Assembly: GCF_900101745.1 (NCBI RefSeq)
Contig: NZ_FNAD01000001.1
Coordinates: 558,001 to 622,000 of the forward strand
From: Glycomyces harbinensis
GTDB taxonomy: Bacteria > Actinomycetota > Actinomycetes > Mycobacteriales > Micromonosporaceae
Length of the DNA: 64,000 nt
Reading direction: 5' to 3'
A model generated the notes under the pieces. The model had not been told where the DNA came from. It ran no database searches and saw nothing but the letters and a program-made list of their open reading frames with translations. Both the position numbers and the translations under genes were made by a program. Below, one piece after another: positions 50,406 through 59,462 of this stretch; position 1 is the first letter of the stretch; each line of letters starts with the position of its first letter.

Positions 50406-50509
50406 TGGGCCTCGGGTTTCGGGGTGAATCGGACGCGCGGTGAAGGATGATCCTAGCCGCGGCCGTATGGTAGAGAGGAAGAGGCACCTCCTCGTGGAAG
50501 GACCGCCCC

Positions 50510-50968
50510 ATGGGCACCGACGACCGCCCCGATCCGCATCTGAGCTTCCTCGAGATGACCGACAGGCTCGTGGAGGACCTGGCGATGCACAACCTCAAGG
50601 CCCGCGAGCGGCTGCGGGAGGGGATCGCGTGGCTGGAGGCCCGCCGGGACGGGGCCGACGAGACCGAGAACGCCGACATCGAGATCCTGCTGGCGCAGTG
50701 CCACGACGCGCTCAAGCGGATGGAGTCGCTGCGGGGCACCTATCAGGACGTGCGGGCGATCAACGCGGCCGCGCACGCCGAGCACATCGAGTGGCTGGAG
50801 AAGCGGATGCTCGGCGGCACCGACTCCCCCGAGGAGCGGCGCGCCCGCCAGGTCCGGCTGGAGCGGCTCCGGGAGGAGCGCCAGGCGCGCATGGACGAGC
50901 TCCAGCGGCGCTCGCGCGAGGCGCGGCAGCCGCCCCCGCAGATCGAGGGCGAGGACGGGCCCCGCTGA
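50510..50968 (+). CDS. Hypothetical coiled-coil protein
   Basis: Protein of 152 residues, entirely helical in appearance and rich in Arg, Glu and Leu with heptad spacing. The C-terminal third is Arg/Glu-rich, then ends in a Pro-rich tail. The start is the ATG at 50510. A GAGGAAGAGG stretch at 50474-50483 is too far for a ribosome site; GGAAGG at 50496-50501 is the likelier one. I do not recognise a family. Monocistronic. Confidence 0.68.
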   Translation: MGTDDRPDPHLSFLEMTDRLVEDLAMHNLKARERLREGIAWLEARRDGADETENADIEILLAQCHDALKRMESLRGTYQDVRAINAAAHAEHIEWLEKRMLGGTDSPEERRARQVRLERLREERQARMDELQRRSREARQPPPQIEGEDGPR

Positions 50969-51061
50969 GGCGGGTGAGCGATAACCATGGGCCGCAAGGG
51001 CTTACATGGCCCCGCCGTGCCCGCTCGGGCGCGGCGGCCGATAAGTTCTGCGTACGATCCA

Positions 51062-51090
51062 TTGACATGTACCGATTTGTTCGGTAGGAA
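51062..51090 (+). promoter_or_regulatory. Promoter of the GH16 gene
   Basis: TTGACA (51062-51067), 17-bp spacer, TAGGAA (51085-51090) in a locally AT-rich stretch. It points to the GH16 gene, with LacI-type operators lying just downstream where they would block transcription. Confidence 0.68.
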
Positions 51091-51107
51091 TGAAGGTCTG
51101 GACCAAT

Positions 51108-51168
51108 TGAGAGAGCGCTCTCTCATCTCGAGCCTGATTGCAGATCAGCATCGAGAGAGCGGTCTCTC
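51108..51168. promoter_or_regulatory. Two LacI-type operators
   Basis: TGAGAGAGCGCTCTCTCA (51108-51125) is a perfect 18-bp palindrome with the central CG typical of LacI/GalR sites. A second, imperfect copy GAGAGAGCGGTCTCTC lies at 51153-51168. Centres are about 44 bp apart. The LacI gene at 52861 is the obvious candidate regulator. Confidence 0.85.
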
Positions 51169-51190
51169 ACTACCCGGCAAAGGAGTCGTC

Positions 51191-52633
51191 ATGGCTGACG
51201 TTCAGACCTCCGACCGCACCCGGCTGCGCTGGCGGCCACCGCGCCGGCTCGTGCGCGTGCTCGCCGCCGTCTCGGCGGGCGCGGCGCTCATCGCCTCCGG
51301 CGGGCTCGCCATCGTGAGCGCCGGCGCCGAACCCGGGGACGTCTCGGCCGCCCAGGACTGGAACCTGGTCTGGTCCGACGAGTTCAACGGCTCGGCGGGC
51401 CAGCTCCCCTCGTCCGCGAACTGGCAGATCGACCTCGGGCACGCCTACCCCGGCGGGCCCGCCAACTGGGGCACCGGCGAGATCGCCGCCCACACGAACA
51501 ACCCCGCGAACGTCTCCACGGACGGGTCGGGGAACCTCAAGATCACCGCGCTGCGCGACGGCGCCGGGCAGTGGACCTCCGCGCGCATCGAGACCGTCAA
51601 GTCCGACTTCAAGGCGCCCGAGGACGGGACGCTGCGCATCGAGGGGCGGCTCCAGCTGCCCCAGGTGACCGGGCAGTCGGCCCTGGGCTACTGGCCCGCG
51701 TTCTGGGCCCTGGGCTCGCCGTTCCGCGGGAACTACTGGAACTGGCCGGGCGTCGGCGAGTTCGACATCATGGAGAACGTCAACGGCCAGAGCAACACCC
51801 ACGCCGTCCTGCACTGCGGCGTCGCCCCCGGCGGGCCGTGCAACGAGTTCAACGGGCTCGGCGCCACCACCCAGTGCGGCGGGGACTGCCACAGCGGCTT
51901 CCACACCTACTCGTTCGAGTGGGACGAGTCGGGGGCCTCGGGCCAGCTGCGCTGGTACGCGGACGGGCAGTTGTTCCACACCGTGAACGAGAGCGCCCTG
52001 CCCGCCGACACGTGGGCGCAGATGACCGACCACGCCGGGTACTTCGTCCTGCTGAACCTGGCGATGGGCGGGGCCTTCCCCGACGGGGTCTCGGGCCAGG
52101 TCACGCCGACGGCGGCGACGCAGCCGGGGCACTCGATGCTCGTGGACTACGTGCGGGTGTACACCGCCGGGGGCGGCGGCACCGGCGAGCCGACCGACCC
52201 GCCCACCACCGACGACCCGACCGACCCCCCGGGCGACCAGCGCGACGCTTACGCGGCGATCGAGGCGACCTCGTTCGACGGGTCCTCCTCGGGCCTGCCT
52301 TCGGGGTCGGGTGCGATCGGGCCGCTGGGCAACGGCGACTGGGTCCGCTTCGACGACGTGAACTTCGGTTCGAGCGCGCCGCTGGACTTCGTGGCCCGGG
52401 TGGCCTCGGGCGCCGGCGGCGGGGTCAGCGGCCTGGTGGAGGTGCGCATCGGCTCGGCCACGGCCAGTCCGATCGGCTCGTTCGCGGTCGCGAACACCGG
52501 CGGGTGGACCTCGTGGCGGGACGTGCCGGGGAACGTGGCGGCCACGACGGGCGTCCACGACGTGTACCTGACGTTCACTTCGGGGCAGTCGCAGGACTTC
52601 GTGTCGGTCGACCAGTTCCTGTTCAGGCGCTGA
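51191..52633 (+). CDS. Secreted GH16 endo-beta-glucanase with C-terminal CBM6-like domain
   Basis: Secreted protein of 480 residues. It has a twin-Arg-containing but otherwise Sec-like signal (about 1-46), then a GH16 catalytic domain (55-335) with catalytic E190-F-D192-I-M-E195. WSDEFNGS, GYWPAFWALG and FHTYSFEWD fit laminarinase-type beta-1,3-glucanases. A Pro/Thr/Asp linker (about 335-355) leads to a CBM6-like carbohydrate-binding domain (about 355-480, AYAAIEATSFDGSSSG and DWVRFDDVNFGS). The start is ATG 51191 after AAAGGAG. Two LacI-type operators upstream imply induction by glucan breakdown products. Confidence 0.93.
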   Translation: MADVQTSDRTRLRWRPPRRLVRVLAAVSAGAALIASGGLAIVSAGAEPGDVSAAQDWNLVWSDEFNGSAGQLPSSANWQIDLGHAYPGGPANWGTGEIAAHTNNPANVSTDGSGNLKITALRDGAGQWTSARIETVKSDFKAPEDGTLRIEGRLQLPQVTGQSALGYWPAFWALGSPFRGNYWNWPGVGEFDIMENVNGQSNTHAVLHCGVAPGGPCNEFNGLGATTQCGGDCHSGFHTYSFEWDESGASGQLRWYADGQLFHTVNESALPADTWAQMTDHAGYFVLLNLAMGGAFPDGVSGQVTPTAATQPGHSMLVDYVRVYTAGGGGTGEPTDPPTTDDPTDPPGDQRDAYAAIEATSFDGSSSGLPSGSGAIGPLGNGDWVRFDDVNFGSSAPLDFVARVASGAGGGVSGLVEVRIGSATASPIGSFAVANTGGWTSWRDVPGNVAATTGVHDVYLTFTSGQSQDFVSVDQFLFRR

Positions 52634-52640
52634 CCGGGGT

Positions 52641-52664
52641 GCGGGCGGCGTTCGCGCCGCCCGC
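52641..52664 (+). terminator. Terminator of the GH16 gene
   Basis: Perfect 10-bp stem GCGGGCGGCG with a TTCG tetraloop, 8 bp after the stop codon. A second hairpin with arms GCCGAGCGG / CCGCTCGGC follows at 52678-52708. Confidence 0.85.
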
Positions 52665-52860
52665 GGCGGCGCCTTTCGCCGAGCGGTGACGACGGGTCGC
52701 CGCTCGGCGGCGGTGGCGTCCCCGACCGGTCGTCGGTGACGGACGGGACGGTGCTGGCTACGCTTCCTCTGCCGGCGGTGTCCGCGCTCTCGGGCGGGTA
52801 CGAGATCCGCCCGGTCATGCGGGGCGCGGCCGACGGCCGAGGATTACGGAGGCGGACGAG

Positions 52861-53901
52861 ATGCGTCGAGCGGTTGCGGGACCGGGCGGAACGGTGAGGG
52901 GCCCCCGCCAGGGTCGACCGACGCTGGAGGAGGTCGCCGAGCGGGCCGGGGTGTCCCGGGCGACGGTGTCGCGCGTGGTGAACGGGCAGACGACGGTGGC
53001 CGAGGAGCTGCGGGAGGCCGTCGAGGCGGCCGCGGCCGAACTCGGCTACGTGCCGCACGCCGCGGCCCGGTCGCTGGTGACGCACCGGACCGACTCGGTC
53101 GCGCTCATCCTGCCCGAGTCGCCCAACCGGGTCTTCTCGGACGACCAGTTCTTCCCCAGCGTCATCCGCGGGGTCGCGAGCGAACTCGACGCGGCCGGGA
53201 AACTGCTGGTGCTCTTGACGACCGGCTCCGCGGAGGCGCGACTCCGCGCCGAGCGGTACGCCGTGGGCGGGCACGTGGACGGGGTCATGTTCGCCTCGCT
53301 GCACGACGCGGACCTGCTGCCGGAGCTCATGCTGCGCCGCGGGGTGCCGGTGGTGTGCAACGGGCTGCCGCACCTGGCGGCGCCGTGCATCGACGTGGAC
53401 CACATCGGCGGCGTGCGGGCCGCGATCGAGCACTTGATCGCCCAGGGCCGCACGCGGATCGCCACGGTGGCGGGCCCGCAGGACATGGTGGCCGGGCGGG
53501 AGCGCCTCGACGGGTACCGCCAGGCGCTCGCGGCGGCGGACCGGCGAGCGATCGTCGCCGTCGGCGACTTCACGGCCGAGTCGGGGCAGGCGGCGATGCG
53601 CCAGCTGCTGGCCGACGAGCCGGGCCTGGACGCCGTGTTCGTCGCCTCGGACCTCATGGCCCACGGCGCGCTCCAGGCGCTGCGGGAGGCCGGGCGGCGC
53701 GTCCCCGAGGACGTGGCCGTGATCGGCTTCGACGACATCGCCCTGGCCCTGTTCTGCGACCCGCCGCTGACGACGGTGCGCCAGCCGATCGCCCAAATCG
53801 GCCGCAGCATGGCGCGGGCCATGCTGCGGCTCTTGGAGGGCCAGGAGGTCGAACCGCTGAAGGTCCTGCCCACCGAGCTGGTGATCCGCGAATCGGCGTG
53901 A
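52861..53901 (+). CDS. LacI-family transcriptional regulator
   Basis: Regulator of 346 residues. The helix-turn-helix PTLEEVAERAGVSRATVSRVVNG is at residues 20-42, with a hinge helix after ELGYVPHAAARSL, then a periplasmic-binding-type sugar domain (GVMFASLHDADLL, VVCNGLP, FDDIALALFCDPPLTTVRQP). Of the type that represses glycoside hydrolase genes. It lies 227 bp downstream of the GH16 gene, whose promoter carries LacI-type operators, so I infer that it controls that gene. The N-terminal 18 residues are a disordered extension. Confidence 0.91.
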   Translation: MRRAVAGPGGTVRGPRQGRPTLEEVAERAGVSRATVSRVVNGQTTVAEELREAVEAAAAELGYVPHAAARSLVTHRTDSVALILPESPNRVFSDDQFFPSVIRGVASELDAAGKLLVLLTTGSAEARLRAERYAVGGHVDGVMFASLHDADLLPELMLRRGVPVVCNGLPHLAAPCIDVDHIGGVRAAIEHLIAQGRTRIATVAGPQDMVAGRERLDGYRQALAAADRRAIVAVGDFTAESGQAAMRQLLADEPGLDAVFVASDLMAHGALQALREAGRRVPEDVAVIGFDDIALALFCDPPLTTVRQPIAQIGRSMARAMLRLLEGQEVEPLKVLPTELVIRESA

Positions 53902-53928
53902 GCGGGCGGGTCCGCCCGGGCCGCCCGC
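53902..53928 (+). terminator. Possible terminator after lacI
   Basis: Arms GCGGGCGG (53902-53909) and CCGCCCGC (53921-53928), directly after the stop codon; no U tract. Confidence 0.45.
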
Positions 53929-54090
53929 GGCCTTCTCGGTGCCGAAGCGGGCGAACGGGACGAGGGCCCGATCCCGCCGATCGGGTGCGAGGGCGCCCGG
54001 CGCCCGACTGAAAGCGTCCGGACCCTCCGCGGCCTCGGTACGGTCGAGTGGTGCGGCCCGGCACGCCGGGCGCCGACCGGGGGAGCCGAT

Positions 54091-55377
54091 ATGAACGACA
54101 GCGCGATCTACGACCGGATCGACGAGCTGACCGCAGCGGTGAGCGACCGGATGACGGACTGGCGCCACGACCTGCACCGACATCCTGAGCTGTCCAACCG
54201 GGAGGTCGAGACCGCCCGGAAGATCACCGCGCACCTGCGATCCCTGGGACTCGACGACGTCCGCACCGGCATCGCCGGGCACGGCGTGGTCGGGGTGCTC
54301 AAGGGCGCGAATCCGGGCGACCGGGTGATCGCGCTCCGCGCGGACTTCGACGCCCTCCCCGTGAAGGAGACCTCCGGGGTCGACTTCGCCTCGACGGTGG
54401 TCGACGAGGACTACCCGGGCGGTCCGTTCCCGGTCGCGCACGCGTGCGGCCACGACTGCCACACCGCGATGCTCATGGGCGCCGCCAGTGTCCTCGCGCA
54501 GCTCAAGACGGACCTGCCGGGGACGGTCCTGTTCGTGTTCCAGCCCGCCGAGGAGGGACCGCCGATCGGCGAGGCCGGCGGAGCGGCCCGAATGGAGGCC
54601 GAGGGCGCGCTCGCGGACCCCTCCCCCACGATGGTCTACGGCCACCACGTCGGCCCGCTGCCGGTCGGGGTCATCGCCTACAACGAGGGCAACCAGTACG
54701 CGGCCTCGTGCACCGTGCGGATCCTGATCCGCGGCAAGCAGGTCCACGGCTCGACGCCGTGGGAGGGGATCGACCCGCTGCCGGTGGCCGCGGAGATCAT
54801 CTCCGGCTGCGGGCAGTTGTACCGGCAGTTCCCGGCGGCCGACCCGTTCACGGTGACCATCGGCCACGTCGAGGACGTGGGCCGGTTCAACATCATCGGC
54901 GAGAGCGTGACCCTGCTGGGGACGATCCGCTCCACCGTCGAAGCGGACATGGCGGGCCTCAAGGAGGCGATGCGGCGCATGGCCGACGGCTACGCGCAGG
55001 CGCACGGCACGACCATGGAGATGGACTTCCCGGCCGAGGTCCCGGCGGTGCACAACGAGCCGGCCTGGGTCCAGGCGGCACTGCCCTCGCTCAAGCGCGT
55101 GGTGGGCGAGGACCACCTGATCACCATGCAGCCGGGGCTCGGGTACGACGACGTCTCGGTGTTCGTCAACAAGTACGGCGGCCTGTACGTCGGCCTGGGC
55201 TGCCAGGGCGTCGAGCTGACGGCGACGGGCGTCGAACCGGCCCCGGGCGGCCCCGGCATGGTCTTCAACCACAATCCGGCGTTCTACGCCGAGGACGCCG
55301 TCCTGCCCATCGGGGCGAGGCTCCACGCGACCGTCGCGGTCGACCACCTCGCCGGGCGGATCGAGCCGGCGGCCTGA
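54091..55377 (+). CDS. M20-family amidohydrolase (hippurate hydrolase-like)
   Basis: Zinc/manganese-dependent amidohydrolase of 428 residues. Family motifs: WRHDLHRHPELSNREVET at the N-terminus, ADFDALPVKE, HACGHDCHTAML (metal ligands), FQPAEEG, YGHHVGPLP, GRGx-type dimer domain segment GKQVHGSTPWEGIDP, and the final H in FNHNPAFY. It hydrolyses N-acyl amino acids or similar amides in the cytoplasm; the substrate is unknown. Followed by a strong terminator. Confidence 0.92.
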   Translation: MNDSAIYDRIDELTAAVSDRMTDWRHDLHRHPELSNREVETARKITAHLRSLGLDDVRTGIAGHGVVGVLKGANPGDRVIALRADFDALPVKETSGVDFASTVVDEDYPGGPFPVAHACGHDCHTAMLMGAASVLAQLKTDLPGTVLFVFQPAEEGPPIGEAGGAARMEAEGALADPSPTMVYGHHVGPLPVGVIAYNEGNQYAASCTVRILIRGKQVHGSTPWEGIDPLPVAAEIISGCGQLYRQFPAADPFTVTIGHVEDVGRFNIIGESVTLLGTIRSTVEADMAGLKEAMRRMADGYAQAHGTTMEMDFPAEVPAVHNEPAWVQAALPSLKRVVGEDHLITMQPGLGYDDVSVFVNKYGGLYVGLGCQGVELTATGVEPAPGGPGMVFNHNPAFYAEDAVLPIGARLHATVAVDHLAGRIEPAA

Positions 55378-55387
55378 ACGGGACGAG

Positions 55388-55422
55388 GGGAAGGCCCGCT
55401 CGCGGCGCGAGCGGGCCTTCCC
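55388..55422 (+). terminator. Terminator of the M20 hydrolase gene
   Basis: Perfect 15-bp stem (arm GGGAAGGCCCGCTCG, 55388-55402 with 55408-55422) and a 5-base loop, 11 bp after the stop. Confidence 0.88.
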
Positions 55423-55510
55423 GCGGGTCGTGTCGGGCCGGCCCTCACGGGCGGGCCGAATGCTTCGCGCGGGGGGCACCCGCGCCTGGTCGAGGCCGCT
55501 CTCCGAAACG

Positions 55511-55532
55511 GGCCGCCGCTGTCGCGGCGGCC
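55511..55532 (-). terminator. Hairpin downstream of the small membrane protein gene
   Basis: Perfect 9-bp stem GGCCGCCGC / GCGGCGGCC with loop TGTC, 19 bp past the reverse-strand stop codon at 55551. Confidence 0.6.
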
Positions 55533-55550
55533 GTCCCGTGAGCGGCCCGG

Positions 55551-55694
55551 CTAGGTGAAGATGCTCACCCCGCCGGGGCCGACCAGCAGGCCGACGATGA
55601 TGACGACGATGCCCAGGAGCAGCTGTCCTCGGAAGATCATCCAGATGCCGTAGACGACGAGGATGACCGCGAGGATCCAAAGAATCAATGCCAT
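55551..55694 (-). CDS. Small membrane protein (47 residues)
   Basis: A very short gene. The product starts MALILWILAVILVVYGIWMIF, then FRGQ, then a second hydrophobic helix and ends LVGPGGVSIFT. Two short helices with a GPGG-type end form a pattern I associate with small conserved actinobacterial membrane proteins. No function is known to me. The hydrophobic composition with intact start and stop, and a hairpin just beyond, make it credible. It is divergent from the polymerase gene. Confidence 0.75.
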   Translation of the reverse strand: MALILWILAVILVVYGIWMIFRGQLLLGIVVIIVGLLVGPGGVSIFT

Positions 55695-55930
55695 GGCAGA
55701 CGTATACCCGTGCGGCCGAAAAGTATGTCTACTGTCTTCACGGATGTCCTAGACAGAGGACCGTGGGCGACACCGCGTCGGGTCGTGCGGCGGGCGGCGT
55801 GTCGTGCGTTCGCGCACGCAACGGGGCGGCAATGCGGTTTCAGGGCGTGAACGGACCGCGGGAGACCGGATCGGGTGCGGCGGGCCCCGGAACGGGCGGG
55901 AATGTCGTACCCGCGTGTTCCACTTGGGTC

Positions 55931-57526
55931 GTGGAGGTCGCATTGGTGCCCGGTCGGGGCGGTGAGGGCTGGACGAAGCCCCTGCCCGGCGGCGACCCCG
56001 CGCACCACCGCGACCTCGCGGCGGCCGTCGCGGCGTACGAGGGCGACCCCGCCGGAGCGCCCCGCTGGGTCGTGGCCGAGGCCGCACGCGACTACCCGCC
56101 GCTGCTGGAAGCCGGGGTCCGCCTCGACCGGTGCCGCGACCTGCGGCTCTCCGAGCGCATCCTCGCCCGGGTGGAGGGGCGCGAGCCGCCCGCCCACGTC
56201 GTCAGCGCCGACCCCGACGCGGGCACCCTCTTCGAACGCGAGCCCGAGCCCGTCGACGGGCCCGCCCTCCTCACCCGGCTCCAGGCCGACTGGCTCGCCC
56301 AGCGCCGCCGCATCGGCGCGGCCGGACTCCCCGGCCTCGCGACCCTGCTCGCCGCCGAGTCCGCCGGGGGCCTGGTCGCGGCCGAGATGAGCCGCGCGGG
56401 CGTCCCGTTCGACCGCGGCGTCCACGACCGGCTCCTGCGCGACCTCTTGGGCCCGCGCCCGTCCAAGGGCATGCGCCCCAGGAAGCTCCAGGCCCTGGCC
56501 GACAAGGTGACCGCGGCCTTCGGCCACCAGTTCAACCCCGACTCGACCAAGCAGGTCCTGGCCGCCTTCCACGCCGCGGGCGTCGAGGTGAAGACCACCC
56601 ACTCCTGGGAGCTCTCCTCGATCGACCACCCGGCCGTCGAGGCCCTGAAGACCTACCGCGAGCACGCCCGGGTCTGGACCGGGTTCGGCTGGAACTGGGC
56701 CGACGCCTGGGTCGGCGACGACGACGGCGCCGAAGGCGACATGGGGCGGTTCCACCCGGTGTACATCATCGGCGGCGCCGACACCGGCCGCTGGGGCTCG
56801 GACGGCGGCGGCGCCCTCCAGCTCCCCCACGCCGTGCGCGAGGCCATCCGGGCCTACCCGGGGTGGAAGCTCGTCGCGGCCGACGCCGCCCAGCTCGAAC
56901 CGCGGCTGCTCGCGGCCATCAGCGGCGACCAGGCCATGATCGCCGCGACCGCCGCCGACGACCTGTACACCGAGCTGGCCCCGCGCCTGGGCGGGGAGCG
57001 GTCCAAGGCGAAGATCGCGCTCATCTCGGCCATGTACGGCGGCACCGCCGGCGACGCGGCGCAGCTCGTGCAGCTCATGCGCGACCGCTTCCCGGCCGCG
57101 TTCGACCGGGTCGAGACCGCCGCGCGCACCGGCGAGAAGGGCGGCCTGGTCCGCACCTGGCTCGGCCGGACCGTCCCGGCCCCTTCTGAGCGGTGGTGGC
57201 GGTCGCTCAACTCCGAGGACGGGACGAAGACCTCGTCCTCGCGGGGCCGGTTCACCAGGAACTTCATCGTCCAGGGCACCGCCGCCGAATGGGCCCTGGT
57301 GCTGCTGGCGCTGCTGCGGCGCGAACTCCACGACGGCGGCCTGGGCGAACTGGTGTTCTTCCTGCACGACGAGGTCATGGTCCACTGCCCGGCCGAGCAC
57401 GCCGAAGCGGTCGCCGCCGCGATCGAACGCGCCGCCGCGGGCGCCACGGCCACGCTCTTCGGGGACCTGCCCGTCCGCATCCCGCTGCGCCCCAAGATCA
57501 TCGACAGCTACGCCGACGCCAAGTAG
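55931..57526 (+). CDS. PolA-family DNA polymerase with degenerate exonuclease domain
   Basis: Family A polymerase of 531 residues, of the bifunctional 3'-5' exonuclease/DNA polymerase type found in actinobacteria. Motif A reads AADAAQLEPRLLA (canonical DYSQIELR), motif B RSKAKIALISAMYGGTAG, motif C LHDEVMVHCP. The N-terminal 150 residues occupy the place of the exonuclease domain but show no DxE or YxxxD triad, so proofreading is doubtful. Probably a repair enzyme; the main PolI is a different, larger protein. The start is uncertain: I choose GTG 55931, since the frame upstream is unconserved. Confidence 0.85.
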   Translation: MEVALVPGRGGEGWTKPLPGGDPAHHRDLAAAVAAYEGDPAGAPRWVVAEAARDYPPLLEAGVRLDRCRDLRLSERILARVEGREPPAHVVSADPDAGTLFEREPEPVDGPALLTRLQADWLAQRRRIGAAGLPGLATLLAAESAGGLVAAEMSRAGVPFDRGVHDRLLRDLLGPRPSKGMRPRKLQALADKVTAAFGHQFNPDSTKQVLAAFHAAGVEVKTTHSWELSSIDHPAVEALKTYREHARVWTGFGWNWADAWVGDDDGAEGDMGRFHPVYIIGGADTGRWGSDGGGALQLPHAVREAIRAYPGWKLVAADAAQLEPRLLAAISGDQAMIAATAADDLYTELAPRLGGERSKAKIALISAMYGGTAGDAAQLVQLMRDRFPAAFDRVETAARTGEKGGLVRTWLGRTVPAPSERWWRSLNSEDGTKTSSSRGRFTRNFIVQGTAAEWALVLLALLRRELHDGGLGELVFFLHDEVMVHCPAEHAEAVAAAIERAAAGATATLFGDLPVRIPLRPKIIDSYADAK

Positions 57527-57566
57527 CCTGAAACGCCGCGCCACACCGCCATGCAGTCCGGAAGTA

Positions 57567-57584
57567 GTAGTACCCGGGTACCAC
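57567..57584. promoter_or_regulatory. Palindrome upstream of the ABC transporter operon
   Basis: GTAGTACCCGGGTACCAC is an 18-bp near-perfect palindrome (8 of 9 pairs), 66 bp upstream of the ATPase start. A regulator such as GntR/YtrA type or the downstream response regulator might bind. Confidence 0.55.
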
Positions 57585-57650
57585 TCGCGTCCCGAAAGTT
57601 CGCTCTTGAAACGGATGAACGGCCGCTCCGGCCGCCGTACCGTCGTCATC

Positions 57651-58571
57651 ATGATCGAGATCGAGCATCTGACGAAGCGCTACGGCAAGAAGACCGCCGT
57701 GGACGATCTGACGTTCAACGTCAAGCCCGGCGTCGTGACCGGGTTCCTCGGGCCGAACGGCGCCGGGAAGTCCACCACCATGCGCGCCATCGTGGGCCTG
57801 GACGCCCCCACGAGCGGACTCGCCCGCGTCAACGGCAAGCACTACTCGGAGTTCCAGTCGCCGCTGTCCGAGGTCGGCGCGCTCCTGGAGGCCAAGTCGG
57901 TCCACGCCGGGCGCAGCGCGCACAACCACCTGCTGGCGCTGGCGCGCACGCACGGCATCCCCAAGCGGCGGGTCCAGGAGGTCATCGACCTGGTGGGCCT
58001 GCACGAGGTCGCCGGCAAGCGCGTCGGCGGGTTCAGCCTCGGCATGGGCCAGCGCCTGGGCATCGCCGTGGCGCTGCTGGGCGACCCGGCCGTGCTGATC
58101 CTGGACGAGCCGGTCAACGGCCTCGACCCGGACGGCGTCAAGTGGATCCGGGTGCTGCTCAAGGGCCTGGCCGCCGAGGGGCGGACCGTGTTCCTGTCCT
58201 CGCACCTGATGAGCGAGCTGGCGCAGACCGCCGAGCACCTCGTCGTGATCGGGCAGGGCCGGCTCCTGGCCGACACCACGGTGGACGACTTCGTGTCGGG
58301 CAACGGGAAGTCCCGCGTGCGGGTGGTCTCGCCCGACGCCGCGCGGCTGGCCGAGCACCTGGCCGGCCCGGGCATCTCCATCGCCAGCCCCGAGAAGGGC
58401 GTGCTGGAGGTGTCGGGGACCGAGGCCGCCGTGGTGGGGCAGACCGCCGCCGCCCACGGCCTGGTCCTGCACGAGCTGCGGACCGACCGCGGCTCCCTCG
58501 AGGACGCGTTCATGCAGCTGACCGCCGACGCGGTCGAGTACCGCCAGACCACGGAAGGGGCGACCCGATGA
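57651..58571 (+). CDS. ABC transporter ATP-binding protein
   Basis: ATPase of 306 residues. Walker A is GPNGAGKST, the Q-loop and signature region is GGFSLGMGQRLGIA (a modified LSGGQ), Walker B is VLILDEPVNGLDP, and the H-loop is LSSHLMSE. The C-terminal 80 residues are the extension typical of drug/bacteriocin-type exporters (CcmA/BcrA group). The start is ATG 57651 (MIEIEHLTKRYG). Overlaps the permease start by 4 bp (ATGA). Followed by a two-component system that may regulate it. Confidence 0.93.
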   Translation: MIEIEHLTKRYGKKTAVDDLTFNVKPGVVTGFLGPNGAGKSTTMRAIVGLDAPTSGLARVNGKHYSEFQSPLSEVGALLEAKSVHAGRSAHNHLLALARTHGIPKRRVQEVIDLVGLHEVAGKRVGGFSLGMGQRLGIAVALLGDPAVLILDEPVNGLDPDGVKWIRVLLKGLAAEGRTVFLSSHLMSELAQTAEHLVVIGQGRLLADTTVDDFVSGNGKSRVRVVSPDAARLAEHLAGPGISIASPEKGVLEVSGTEAAVVGQTAAAHGLVLHELRTDRGSLEDAFMQLTADAVEYRQTTEGATR

Positions 58572-59389
58572 CCGCCGCCGCGATGACCGAACGCCCCGCG
58601 GCGTATGCGCCGCCGGCGAACTACAAGCTGAGCGCGACGGGCCTGCTGCGCTCGGAGTGGACCAAGCTCTGGACGCTGCGCTCGACGTGGATCGTGCTGC
58701 TGTGCGCGGTGGTGTTCTCCGCCGGGCTGGGCGCGCTCGTCTCCGGCACCGTGCCGGCCGACCTGGAGATCGGCGGCGCCGAGAACGCGGTCGGGTTCGC
58801 GATGTCCGGTGTGGCGCTCAGCTCGGTGTTCGTCGCCGTGCTGGGCATCCTCACGATCACCGGCGAGTACTCGACCGGTTCGATCCGGTCGACGATGTCG
58901 GCCGCTCCCAAGCGGCTGGGCGTGCTGTGGTCGAAGGCCGTCGTCTTCGGCGCGGTGGTCGCGGTCCTGTTCACCGTCATGGTGTTCGCGACGTTCTTCA
59001 TCTCGCAGGCGCTGCTGGACGGCACCGAGCTGGGCGGGGTCTCGCTCGGCGACGAAGGGGTCACGCGGGCCCTGTTCGGGTACGTCGCGATGATCGTCTA
59101 CCTGACGCTGCTGGCCGTCGCGATCGGCGCGATCCTGCGCAACTCGGCCGGTTCGATCGGCTTCTACATCGGCGTCATCATGATCCTGCCGCAGCTGGCG
59201 ACGCTGCTGCCGTGGGGATGGGTCGAGGACGTGACGCCGTACGCGCCGGGCAACGTGTCGAACACGATCACGTACGTCGACCCGGCCGGCCAGGCGCTGG
59301 GCGTCGGCGAGTCGTGGCTGTGGATGGGCATCTGGCTCGTGGTCGCCTACGGTCTGGCCGGCGTGCTGCTCAAGCGCAGGGACGTATGA
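58568..59389 (+). CDS. ABC-2 type membrane permease
   Basis: Permease of 273 residues with six helices. It opens with a 20-residue hydrophilic stretch and then the common LLRSEWTKLWTLRSTWIVLL motif of actinobacterial ABC-2 permeases, and has ITGEYSTGSIRSTMSAAPKR in the first loop, both typical. Coupled to the ATPase by a 4-bp overlap. It probably exports a lipid, peptide or drug; nothing identifies the substrate. Confidence 0.91.
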   Translation: MTAAAMTERPAAYAPPANYKLSATGLLRSEWTKLWTLRSTWIVLLCAVVFSAGLGALVSGTVPADLEIGGAENAVGFAMSGVALSSVFVAVLGILTITGEYSTGSIRSTMSAAPKRLGVLWSKAVVFGAVVAVLFTVMVFATFFISQALLDGTELGGVSLGDEGVTRALFGYVAMIVYLTLLAVAIGAILRNSAGSIGFYIGVIMILPQLATLLPWGWVEDVTPYAPGNVSNTITYVDPAGQALGVGESWLWMGIWLVVAYGLAGVLLKRRDV

Positions 59390-59462
59390 TCGTCGATCGA
59401 GTGCCGCGGTCCTCTCCACTGATGTGGAGGTGTCCGGCGCCGGGACGTGTGAGGTTCCCTTA

